The position numbers and the translations under genes were made by a program. This document shows positions 45,508 to 52,471 of a stretch of DNA of 64,000 bases, piece by piece (the stretch's first letter is position 1; each line of letters begins with the position of its first letter). The notes under the pieces were generated by a model, which saw nothing but the letters and a program-made list of their open reading frames with translations, searched no databases and was not told the DNA's origin. Location of the stretch: NCBI RefSeq assembly GCF_036346595.1, contig NZ_CP107834.1, forward strand, positions 1,860,001 to 1,924,000, given 5' to 3'. Origin of the DNA: Streptomyces sp. NBC_00525. Its GTDB lineage: Bacteria > Actinomycetota > Actinomycetes > Streptomycetales > Streptomycetaceae.

Positions 45508-46317
45508 TCACGCGGTCTGGCAGCCGGGGCACCAGAAGAGGTTGCGGGCGGCGAGATCGGCGGTGCGGATCTCGGTGCCGCAGATGTGGCAGGCCTGGCG
45601 GGCGCGCCGGTAGACGTACACCTCGCCGCCGTGGTCGTCGACGCGCGGCGGGCGGCCCATGGCCTCGGGCAGGTGCTCGGGGCGGACGGTGTCGATGCGG
45701 TTGTGGCGTACGCCCTCGCGCATCAGTGCGCACAGGTCCGCCCAGATCGCGTCCCACTCGCGGCGGGTGAGGTCCCGGCCCGCGCGGTAGGGGTCGATGC
45801 CGTGCCGGAAGAGCACTTCGGCGCGGTAGACGTTGCCGACGCCCGCGATGACCTTCTGGTCCATCAGCAGGGCGGCGACGGTGATCCGGCTGCGGGAGAT
45901 CCGCTGCCAGGCCCGTTCGCCGTCCTCGCCGTCGCGCAGCGGGTCGGGGCCGAGCCGGTCGTGTATCGCGGCCTTCTCGGCGTCGGTGATCAGGGCGCAG
46001 GTGGTGGGGCCGCGCAGGTCGGCGTGGTGGGCGTCGTTGAGCAGGCGCAGCCGGACGGTGTCGGTGGGCGGCGGGGCCGGCACCGTACCGAAGCCCAGTT
46101 TGCCGAACAGGCCGAGGTGGATGTGGACCCAGCCGGTGTCCCCGAAGCCGAGGAAGAGGTGCTTGCCGTGGGCGTCGGCGGTGTCGAGGACCTGTCCGTC
46201 GAGCAGGGCGGCGCTGTCCGTGAACTTGCCCTGCGGGCTGCTCGCCCGGACCGGCCGGCCGGCGAAGCGCTCGCGGTGGTCCGCGGCGAGGCGGTGGATC
46301 GTGTGTCCCTCGGGCAC
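45508..46317 (-). CDS. nei: Fpg/Nei family DNA glycosylase/AP lyase
   Basis: A 269-residue base-excision-repair enzyme. Start GTG 46317 gives VPEGHTIHRLA: after Met removal, Pro is the Schiff-base nucleophile and Glu the catalytic acid. PEGHTIHR is the Nei-type rather than the Fpg-type (PELPEVE) opening. MDQKVIAGVGNVYRAEVLF is the helix-two-turn-helix. The zinc finger CHICGTEIRTADLAARN ends in CPGC. It removes oxidised pyrimidines and processes AP sites. It lies 76 bp after rpiB on the same strand. Confidence 0.92.
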   Translation of the reverse strand: MPEGHTIHRLAADHRERFAGRPVRASSPQGKFTDSAALLDGQVLDTADAHGKHLFLGFGDTGWVHIHLGLFGKLGFGTVPAPPPTDTVRLRLLNDAHHADLRGPTTCALITDAEKAAIHDRLGPDPLRDGEDGERAWQRISRSRITVAALLMDQKVIAGVGNVYRAEVLFRHGIDPYRAGRDLTRREWDAIWADLCALMREGVRHNRIDTVRPEHLPEAMGRPPRVDDHGGEVYVYRRARQACHICGTEIRTADLAARNLFWCPGCQTA

Positions 46318-46393
46318 GGTGGCGGGTCTCCTGGCTGGTGCGGGGTCCGGACATGGCTGTGCCGCCGGGCGGACCGGCGGCACAGGGAGTCGG

Positions 46394-46882
46394 TCAGCCC
46401 TGCTGGGGGTGGTGGGCGGGGATCGGGGGGAGTTCGCCGGTGTTCTCGTAGGCGGTGAGCATGTCGATGCGGCGGGTGTGCCGCTCCTCGCCGGAGTACG
46501 GGGTGGCGAGGAAGATCTCGACGAACTTGGTGGACTCCTCGACGGTGTGCATCCGGCCGCCGATGGAGATCACGTTGGCGTTGTTGTGCTCGCGGCCGAG
46601 GGCGGCGGTCTGCTCGCTCCAGGCGAGCGCGGCGCGGACGCCCTTGACCTTGTTGGCCGCGATCTGCTCGCCGTTGCCGGAGCCGCCGATCACGATGCCG
46701 AGGCTGTCCGGGTCGGCGGCCGTCTTCTCGGCGGCCCGGAGGCAGAACGGCGGGTAGTCGTCCTGGGCGTCGTAGACGTGGGGGCCGCAGTCGACGGCTT
46801 CGTGGCCCTGAGCCGTGAGCCACTCGACGAGGTGGTTCTTGAGTTCGTAACCGGCATGGTCCGATCCGAGGTACACGCGCAT
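46394..46882 (-). CDS. rpiB: Ribose-5-phosphate isomerase B
   Basis: A 162-residue RpiB of the pentose phosphate pathway. The N-terminal MRVYLGSDHAGYELKNHL supplies Asp/His of the active site. GIVIGGSGNGEQIAANKVKG contains the anion-hole loop with Ser in place of the catalytic Cys of E. coli RpiB, as is common in actinomycetes. HNNANVISIGGRMH is also typical. ATG 46882 has GGAGG-like bases close upstream. It is followed by the glycosylase gene. Confidence 0.94.
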   Translation of the reverse strand: MRVYLGSDHAGYELKNHLVEWLTAQGHEAVDCGPHVYDAQDDYPPFCLRAAEKTAADPDSLGIVIGGSGNGEQIAANKVKGVRAALAWSEQTAALGREHNNANVISIGGRMHTVEESTKFVEIFLATPYSGEERHTRRIDMLTAYENTGELPPIPAHHPQQG

Positions 46883-46958
46883 GGGAGGAGTGTGGCACGT
46901 GCGGCGCGGGGCCGCCGACGACGGGGGGCGGCGTGCCCGAAGGCGGGCAGGGACGCGA

Positions 46959-46988
46959 AGAGGCCCGCCGGGGGTCCGGCGGGCCTCT
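46959..46988 (-). terminator. Hairpin terminator after bioY
   Basis: agaggcccgccgg (46959-46971) pairs exactly with ccggcgggcctct (46976-46988), with a 4-nt gggt loop, 17 bp past the bioY stop. Confidence 0.75.
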
Positions 46989-47005
46989 CGGTGAGTCCGT
47001 ACGGG

Positions 47006-47599
47006 TCAGCCGCGGCGGCCCAGGAGCTTCCAGGCGGCCGGCAGCGCGCCCATGGCGAGGGCTGCCTTCAGCGCGTCGCCGAGCAGGAACGGCGTCAGGC
47101 CCGCGGCGATCGCCGCGCTCGCCGACATGCCGGTGGACAGGGCGAGGTAGGGCACGCCGACCGCGTAGATGAGCGCGGAGCCGAGGACCATCGTCCCGGC
47201 GGTGCGCAGGACCGAGCGGTCGCCGCCGCGCCGGGCGAGGCCGCCGACGACGGTGGCGGCCAGGAGCATGCCGAGGACGTAGCCGAAGGAGGCGCCGCCG
47301 GCGCCGGAGCTGCCGGCCGAGAACCACGGCATGCCCGCCATGCCGACGAGCGTGTACACGGCGAGGGAGAGGAAGCCCCGGCGGGCGCCGAGCGCGGTGC
47401 CGACGAGGAGGGCCGCGAAGGTCTGGCCGGTGACCGGGACCGGGGAGCCGGGGACGGGCACGGCGATCTGGGCGGCTATGCCGGTGAGCGCGGCGCCACC
47501 GAGCACCAGCGCGGCGTCCACGGCGTAGCGGTGCCGAGCGGCGGGGAGCAGATCGGCGAGGACCGCTCCGGTGCGGGCGGGGGCGGCAGCAGTGCTCAT
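47006..47599 (-). CDS. bioY: Biotin transporter substrate-binding subunit BioY
   Basis: A 197-residue S-component of an ECF-type biotin importer. Start ATG 47599 (MSTAAAPARTGAVLADL) has GCGGAG upstream. There are six hydrophobic segments. VPGSPVPVTGQTFAALLVGTA and GARRGFLSLAVYTLVGMAG are diagnostic of BioY. No bioM or bioN lies next to it, so it may share a distant energising module or act alone. It diverges from sodF over 369 bp. Confidence 0.92.
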   Translation of the reverse strand: MSTAAAPARTGAVLADLLPAARHRYAVDAALVLGGAALTGIAAQIAVPVPGSPVPVTGQTFAALLVGTALGARRGFLSLAVYTLVGMAGMPWFSAGSSGAGGASFGYVLGMLLAATVVGGLARRGGDRSVLRTAGTMVLGSALIYAVGVPYLALSTGMSASAAIAAGLTPFLLGDALKAALAMGALPAAWKLLGRRG

Positions 47600-47916
47600 C
47601 GGGGACTCCGCGGGGTGAGGGTGGGACGGCTGGGGACGGACTGATCGTGACGTTAGCCGACTGAGCCGTGCTCGATCACCATCGGCGGCCCACAAAGCGG
47701 CGGTTGGGCCGTTGGTGGAATTCATACAAGAGCAGCAGCGCAATCACCGCGGGGGGTGACGCTGGTCACGAAGGTGGGGATGGTTTCCGCAGCTCCGGCC
47801 CGGGGAGGGGCGCGGGTCCGTGACTGTGCACTCCCTCCAAAAGCGCGACACGCCGGGACGGGGGCCTAAGCCCAAGGACCGACCCGGAGTTCGGCACTTT
47901 TGCTGTTAGCCTGCTC
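47600..47916. promoter_or_regulatory. Divergent bioY/sodF promoter region
   Basis: About 317 bp without a supported gene. It holds the bioY promoter on the left and the sodF promoter on the right. A gttagcc at 47905-47911 could serve as the sodF -10 area, immediately upstream of the Nur-type operator. No biotin-repressor site could be assigned with confidence. Confidence 0.4.
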
Positions 47917-47933
47917 TTGCATAGAGGTTGCAA
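47917..47933 (+). promoter_or_regulatory. Nur (nickel-responsive Fur family) operator of sodF
   Basis: ttgcat-agagg-ttgcaa matches the tTGCaa-N5-ttGCAA Nur box known from Streptomyces. It lies 36 bp upstream of the sodF start, where Ni-loaded Nur would block transcription. Confidence 0.85.
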
Positions 47934-47968
47934 TAACAACTTGTCAGCAGTTGGAGGGTTCGAAACCA

Positions 47969-48610
47969 ATGGCCACGTACACGCTCCCGGAACTCCCGTA
48001 CGACTACGCCGCGCTCGAACCGGTCATCAATCCGCAGATCATCGAGCTGCACCACGACAAGCACCACGCCGCCTATGTGAAGGGCGCCAACGACACCCTG
48101 GAGCAGCTGGAGGAGGCGCGCGACAAGGAGGCGTGGGGAGCGATCAACGGCCTCCAGAAGAACCTCGCCTTCCACCTGTCCGGCCACATCCTGCACTCCA
48201 TCTACTGGCACAACATGACCGGTGACGGCGGCGGCGAGCCCCTCGCGGCGGACGGCGTCGGCGACCTCGCGGACGCGATCACCGAGTCCTTCGGCTCGTT
48301 CGCCGGCTTCAAGTCCCAGCTGACGAAGGCGGCGGCCACCACCCAGGGCTCCGGCTGGGGCGTCCTCGCCTACGAGCCGGTCAGCGGCAAGCTGATCGTC
48401 GAGCAGGTCTACGACCACCAGGGCAACGTCGGCCAGGGCTCCACGCCGATCCTGGTGTTCGACGCCTGGGAGCACGCCTTCTACCTCCAGTACAAGAACC
48501 AGAAGGTCGACTTCATCGAGGCGATGTGGGCCGTCGTCAACTGGCAGGACGTGGCCAGGCGCTACGCCGCCGCCAAGGAGCGCGCGGACGTCCTGCTGCT
48601 CGCCCCCTGA
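47969..48610 (+). CDS. sodF: Iron (FeZn-type) superoxide dismutase SodF
   Basis: A 213-residue cytoplasmic SOD. Start ATG 47969 ([18 protein letters not shown]) is preceded by GGAGGG. Metal ligands are in [12 protein letters not shown] (His), NLAFHLSGH (His) and [11 protein letters not shown] (Asp and His). [12 protein letters not shown] is typical. In S. coelicolor sodF is repressed by Nur when nickel is available and the Ni enzyme SodN takes over. The Nur operator upstream and a 3'UTR resembling s-SodF support the same switch here. Confidence 0.96.
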   Translation: MATYTLPELPYDYAALEPVINPQIIELHHDKHHAAYVKGANDTLEQLEEARDKEAWGAINGLQKNLAFHLSGHILHSIYWHNMTGDGGGEPLAADGVGDLADAITESFGSFAGFKSQLTKAAATTQGSGWGVLAYEPVSGKLIVEQVYDHQGNVGQGSTPILVFDAWEHAFYLQYKNQKVDFIEAMWAVVNWQDVARRYAAAKERADVLLLAP

Positions 48611-48626
48611 CCGGGCACCCCGAACG

Positions 48627-48716
48627 TCCTGCCTCGTGATCGTCTTCTCACCCTTCACCTGGCAGGCGGTTGAAGAGGAGGCCCCCGCCCGGACGTGACG
48701 GACGGGGGCCCTCCTT
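48627..48716 (+). ncRNA. Candidate s-SodF small RNA in the sodF 3'UTR
   Basis: In S. coelicolor a stable RNA of about 90 nt is cut from the sodF 3'UTR and pairs with the sodN ribosome-binding region. Here the 3'UTR has a pyrimidine-rich stretch, cttctcacccttcacctgg (48644-48662). Its complement reads like a ribosome-binding site plus start region (CAGGTGAAGGGTGAGAAG). A GC-rich terminator stem at about 48676-48716 follows, with one mismatch and one bulge. Boundaries are estimated from the known size and the hairpin. Confidence 0.6.
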
Positions 48717-48760
48717 GTTGCCCCGGCGGCTGCCATGATGTCTGCCATGAGGAGCACTTC

Positions 48761-49600
48761 ATGACCGTCACCGTCCACGAGTTGGTCCACTACCCGGTCA
48801 AGGGCTGTGCCGGAACCTCGGTGGACTCCGCCCGCGTCACCGTCACCGGCCTCGCCCACGACCGGACGTTCATGGTGGTCGCCGCGGCCGACGGCGCGTT
48901 CCGCAGCCAGCGCACCCACCCCGCGATGGCGGCGATCGGCGTCCGCGTCCTGGACTCGGGTGCGGCCCTCGCCCTGTCCGCCGAGGGGCCCGGAACACTG
49001 CGCCTGGACGTCGACCCGGACGGGCCGCGCCGCGAGGTCAGCATGTTCGGCAAGGCCCTCGGGCCCGCCGCGGACCAGGGCGACGCGGCGGCGGAGTGGT
49101 TCTCCGAGGCGCTCGGGGCCGCGTCCCGGCTGGTACGGGTGGTCCCCGGCTTCGACCGCGACGGCTGGGGCGAGACCCCCGGCAAGGTCAACTTCGCCGA
49201 CGCGCACGCGGTCCTGGTCACCTCGACGGCCTCGCTGGCCGGGCTCAACGCCCGCATCGCGGAGCGGGGCGACGCCGCGCCCGTCCCCATGAACCGCTTC
49301 CGGCCCAACATCGTGCTGGCCGGCGACGGCGAACCGCACTTCGAGGACCGGGTGGCCGGGATGACCGTGGGCACCGCCGAACTCGCCTACTCGGTACGGG
49401 CGCTGCGGTGCAACGTCCCGCTCGTGGACCAGCGCACCGGCCTCCGCGCGGGCCCGGAGCCGGTGCGCACGATGGCCACGTACCGTAAGGAGCCGGAGTA
49501 CGGCAACAAGCTCAGCTTCGGCACGAAGAACGCGGTGGTCCGCGAGGGCGTGGTGCGGGTCGGCGACCCGGTCGCCGTGCACAGCGCGGTGGCCGGCTGA
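48761..49600 (+). CDS. MOSC domain protein
   Basis: A 279-residue protein. Start ATG 48761 (MTVTVHELVHYPVKGCAGTS) with GAGGAGC upstream. An N-terminal MOSC beta-barrel (about 1-110) is followed by the MOSC domain (about 130-275). It contains MNRFRPNIVLAGD, and LRCNVPLVDQRTG with the conserved Cys expected to hold molybdenum cofactor, as in YcbX/mARC proteins, which reduce N-hydroxylated compounds. No separate ferredoxin domain is fused. Substrate unknown. Confidence 0.88.
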   Translation: MTVTVHELVHYPVKGCAGTSVDSARVTVTGLAHDRTFMVVAAADGAFRSQRTHPAMAAIGVRVLDSGAALALSAEGPGTLRLDVDPDGPRREVSMFGKALGPAADQGDAAAEWFSEALGAASRLVRVVPGFDRDGWGETPGKVNFADAHAVLVTSTASLAGLNARIAERGDAAPVPMNRFRPNIVLAGDGEPHFEDRVAGMTVGTAELAYSVRALRCNVPLVDQRTGLRAGPEPVRTMATYRKEPEYGNKLSFGTKNAVVREGVVRVGDPVAVHSAVAG

Positions 49601-49692
49601 ACCCCCCGTAAAACCGGCTGCCGCGCGCGGCCCGCTCTCCTATCGTCGTGCCGATGTTCCCCGTGAACGGGACGACGACGTGGAGGATGACT

Positions 49693-50658
49693 GTGCGCTA
49701 CCGCGAGCTGGGACGCAGCGGACTTTCGGTGTCGGAGATCGGCTACGGAGCCTGGGGCATCGGCGAGTCGAGCTGGGTGGGGGCGAGTCGGGACGAGTCG
49801 CTGCGCGCCCTGAACCGGGCCGTCGACCTCGGCGTGAACCTGATCGACACGGCGCGCGGCTACGGCGAGAGCGAGCGCATCGTCGGAGAGGTCGTGCGCG
49901 CGCGGGCCGGTGACGGGGTGCTCGTCGCGACCAAGGTGCCGCCGAAGAACGGGGTGTGGCCGGCGGCCGACGGCACGGACCCGGCGGACGCGTTCCCCGG
50001 CGAGCACATCCGCGCCAGCCTGGAGACCAGCCTTGCCGCCTCCGGCCTCGACCACTTCGACGTGCTCCAGTTCCACGTCTGGAACGACGAGTGGCTGGGG
50101 CGCGGGGACTGGCTGGAGACGGTCGCCGCGCTGAAGCGGGAGGGCAAGATCCGGCTGTTCGGGGTCTCCGTCAACGACCACGCGCCCGACAGCGCCCTCG
50201 CACTGGTGCGCAGCGGCGCGGTGGACAGCGTGCAGGTCATCTACAACGTGTTCGACCAGTCCCCCGCCGACGCGCTGCTGCCGGCCTGCCAGGAGTACGG
50301 GGTCGGGGTCGTCGTGCGGGTCGCGCTGGACGAGGGCGGGCTGACCGGCCGGATCACCGCGGACACGACGTTCCCCGAGGGCGACTGGCGCAACCGCTAC
50401 TTCCGCGACGACCGCCCGGCCGAGGTCGAGCGGCGCGTCGCGGCGATCGTCGCGGACCTGGGCATCGGGCAGGACGAGATCGCCGAGCACGCGCTGCGGT
50501 TCGTCCTGAGCCACCCGGCCGTCTCCACCGTCATCCCGGGCATGCGCAGCGTGCGCAACGTGGAGCGCAACACCGCCGTCGGCGACGGACGTCCGCTGAC
50601 CGCCGAGCAGTTGGCGGTGCTGGCGAAGCACCGCTGGCAGCGCGACTTCTACTCCTGA
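49693..50658 (+). CDS. Aldo/keto reductase
   Basis: A 321-residue NADPH-dependent AKR of the YajO/perakine-reductase-like group. GTG 49693 ([19 protein letters not shown]) has GGAGG at 6 nt. The ATG two codons earlier sits on that ribosome-binding site, so it is less likely. [18 protein letters not shown] holds the catalytic Asp and Tyr. VATKVPPK gives the Lys and LQFHVWND the His position. [11 protein letters not shown] is part of the NADPH-binding end. It overlaps the convergent lipoprotein gene by 10 bp. Confidence 0.9.
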   Translation: MRYRELGRSGLSVSEIGYGAWGIGESSWVGASRDESLRALNRAVDLGVNLIDTARGYGESERIVGEVVRARAGDGVLVATKVPPKNGVWPAADGTDPADAFPGEHIRASLETSLAASGLDHFDVLQFHVWNDEWLGRGDWLETVAALKREGKIRLFGVSVNDHAPDSALALVRSGAVDSVQVIYNVFDQSPADALLPACQEYGVGVVVRVALDEGGLTGRITADTTFPEGDWRNRYFRDDRPAEVERRVAAIVADLGIGQDEIAEHALRFVLSHPAVSTVIPGMRSVRNVERNTAVGDGRPLTAEQLAVLAKHRWQRDFYS

Positions 50659-51566
50659 GAGGCGCCCGGCCGCTGGTCCGGTCGCGGCTGCTGGTCCTTC
50701 GGGGTCTTCGTCCACGGGCCGACGCCGAGCCGGCCGGTGGTCCCGAGGTCCAGTTCCGGGGTGACGGTCACCGGTTCGGCGCCGGGCCTGGCGGTGACCT
50801 CGACGTAGGGGGCGTCGACCGGGTCGCCGGCCGTGGTGGTGTTGCGCCAGGCGAGGTTGGCGTAGGCGCTCTCGCCGGGCCGCAGTGTGACGGGGCGGGG
50901 CGAGGGGTCGCCGCCGATCCCGGTGGAGATCTTGTCGGTGCCGCGCAGGATGTCCACGCCGGTCACCGGCTCGCGGTCCTCGCCCAGGAGCCGCAGCGCG
51001 GGGTAGCCGTTCAGGCGGTAGTCGGCGGTGGAGCAGTTGACCAGGTGGATGCCGACGACGCGCAGGCCCATCGCGGCGTCGCCCTTGTCGTTGGTGATGC
51101 GGACCCCGGAGGGCGGGCAGGCGTCCGTCCCGCCGGGCGCCCCGTTCGCCGGGACGGCGCGGACCTTGGTGATCCGGGCCCGGTGGCCGCGCGCGGAGCC
51201 GGGTCCTTCGTCCGTGTCGAGGGGGCGGCGCACGGTCTGGCCGGGCTTCACCGCCTCGACGGTGCGCGTGACGCTGTCCATGGCCTCGCCGAAGCCGTTC
51301 ACCAGGGTGAAGGTGATGGTGTAGGTCAGCGGTTCGTCGTCGTTGTTGGTGACCTCGAACCCGGTGGAGGGGGCGCCGGAGGGCCCGCACTTGCCGCTGA
51401 TGACCCGGACGTCGTCCCAGGTCCGGCCGGCCGGGTCGGGGACCGGGGCGAGGGAGGCGCAGGTGGCGGCGGGCGAGGCCCCGGCGGCCGTCTCCTTCCC
51501 GCAGCCGGTGAGCAGCGCGGTGCTCGCGAGGGCGGCACACAGGGCGAGGACGGGGGCGGGGCGCAT
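50649..51566 (-). CDS. DUF4232-type secreted lipoprotein
   Basis: A 305-residue lipoprotein: signal peptide [18 protein letters not shown] with lipobox LLTGC (lipidated Cys at about 22). The C-terminal half (about 145-285) fits DUF4232: [51 protein letters not shown]. The N-terminal half looks like another Ig/FN3-like beta domain with a Cys pair. Function unknown. Proteins of this type are abundant on the Streptomyces surface. It ends in a Gln/Pro-rich tail. Confidence 0.82.
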   Translation of the reverse strand: MRPAPVLALCAALASTALLTGCGKETAAGASPAATCASLAPVPDPAGRTWDDVRVISGKCGPSGAPSTGFEVTNNDDEPLTYTITFTLVNGFGEAMDSVTRTVEAVKPGQTVRRPLDTDEGPGSARGHRARITKVRAVPANGAPGGTDACPPSGVRITNDKGDAAMGLRVVGIHLVNCSTADYRLNGYPALRLLGEDREPVTGVDILRGTDKISTGIGGDPSPRPVTLRPGESAYANLAWRNTTTAGDPVDAPYVEVTARPGAEPVTVTPELDLGTTGRLGVGPWTKTPKDQQPRPDQRPGASQE

Positions 51567-51642
51567 CCGTCCAGAAGATCAAAGCGCACCGGGAGGTGCT
51601 GTGCGCCAGGTCACATATCGCGTCACGGTGGCGTCACAAGGG

Positions 51643-51679
51643 CGCGGGGGTCGGGCCCGAAGACGGCCGGACCCCCGCG
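51643..51679 (-). terminator. Hairpin terminator after the DsbA-like gene
   Basis: The 15-nt arms at 51643-51657 and 51665-51679 are complementary with a single mismatch and a 7-nt loop, 10 bp past the stop. Confidence 0.65.
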
Positions 51680-51688
51680 TCGGGGTGC

Positions 51689-52339
51689 TCAGTCGAAGAT
51701 CGGGCCCTGGGTACGGGTGCGCTTGATCTCGTAGAAGCCGGGGATGGAGGCGACCATCAGGGTGCCGTCCCAGAGCTTCGCGGCCTCCTCGCCCTTGGGC
51801 GCGGGGGTGACGACCGGGCCGAAGAAGGCGATCTGTCCGCCGTCCGGGCCGGGTACGGCGATGACCGGCGTGCCGACCTCCTGGCCCACCTTCTCGATGC
51901 CCTCCCGGTGGGAGGCGCGCAGTTCGGTGTCGTAGGCGTCGGAGTCCGCGTACGCGGCCAGTTCGACGGGCAGGCCGACGTCCTTCAGCGCGGCCTCGAC
52001 GGCCTCGGGGGTGACGCCCTCGCCCCGGTTGTGGATGCGGGTGCCGAGCGCGGTGTAGAGCGGGCCGACCACCTCGTCGCCGTGCTTCTGCTGGGCGGCG
52101 ACGACGACCCGTACCGGGCCCCACGCCTTGTTCTCCAGCATGTCGCGGTACTCCTCCGGCAGCTCGTCGATCCGGTCCTCGTTGAGCACGGACAGGCTCA
52201 TGACGTGCCAGCGGACCTCGACGTCGCGGACCTTCTCCACCTCCAGCATCCAGCGGGAGGTCATCCAGGCCCAGGGGCAGACCGGGTCGAACCAGAAGTC
52301 GACGGGGGTCCTGCCGCTCGCCGTGCTGTTGTCAGACAT
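51689..52339 (-). CDS. DsbA-family oxidoreductase, mycothiol-linked nitroreductase (Rv2466c)-like
   Basis: A 216-residue thioredoxin-fold protein with a helical insertion. Start ATG 52339 (MSDNSTASGRTPVDFWFDP) with GAGGAG close upstream. DFWFDPVCPWAWMTSRWMLE aligns with the active-site region of M. tuberculosis Rv2466c, a mycothiol-dependent reductase. HVMSLSVLNEDR, WGPVRVVVAA, DAYDTELRASH and FFGPVVTP are also shared. Rv2466c has CPWC at this place; here it is CPWA, so the second Cys is missing and the enzyme would be single-Cys. It is cytoplasmic (no signal peptide). It diverges from pepN1. Confidence 0.87.
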   Translation of the reverse strand: MSDNSTASGRTPVDFWFDPVCPWAWMTSRWMLEVEKVRDVEVRWHVMSLSVLNEDRIDELPEEYRDMLENKAWGPVRVVVAAQQKHGDEVVGPLYTALGTRIHNRGEGVTPEAVEAALKDVGLPVELAAYADSDAYDTELRASHREGIEKVGQEVGTPVIAVPGPDGGQIAFFGPVVTPAPKGEEAAKLWDGTLMVASIPGFYEIKRTRTQGPIFD

Positions 52340-52471
52340 CTCTCTCCTCGAACTGGACCGAACGCTCCGTGCGCGAGAACACCGGACGACGCTCCGGCCA
52401 TTCCCGCCCGCGACTCCGGGAGGCGGCATGCGAGGATCAAACTATTCGAACGTGACACAAAGGAGTGTGCC

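Noticed and set aside
47766..47969. 67-codon minus-strand frame between bioY and sodF
   Set aside because: No ribosome-binding site, no domain, and it overlaps the sodF promoter and Nur operator.
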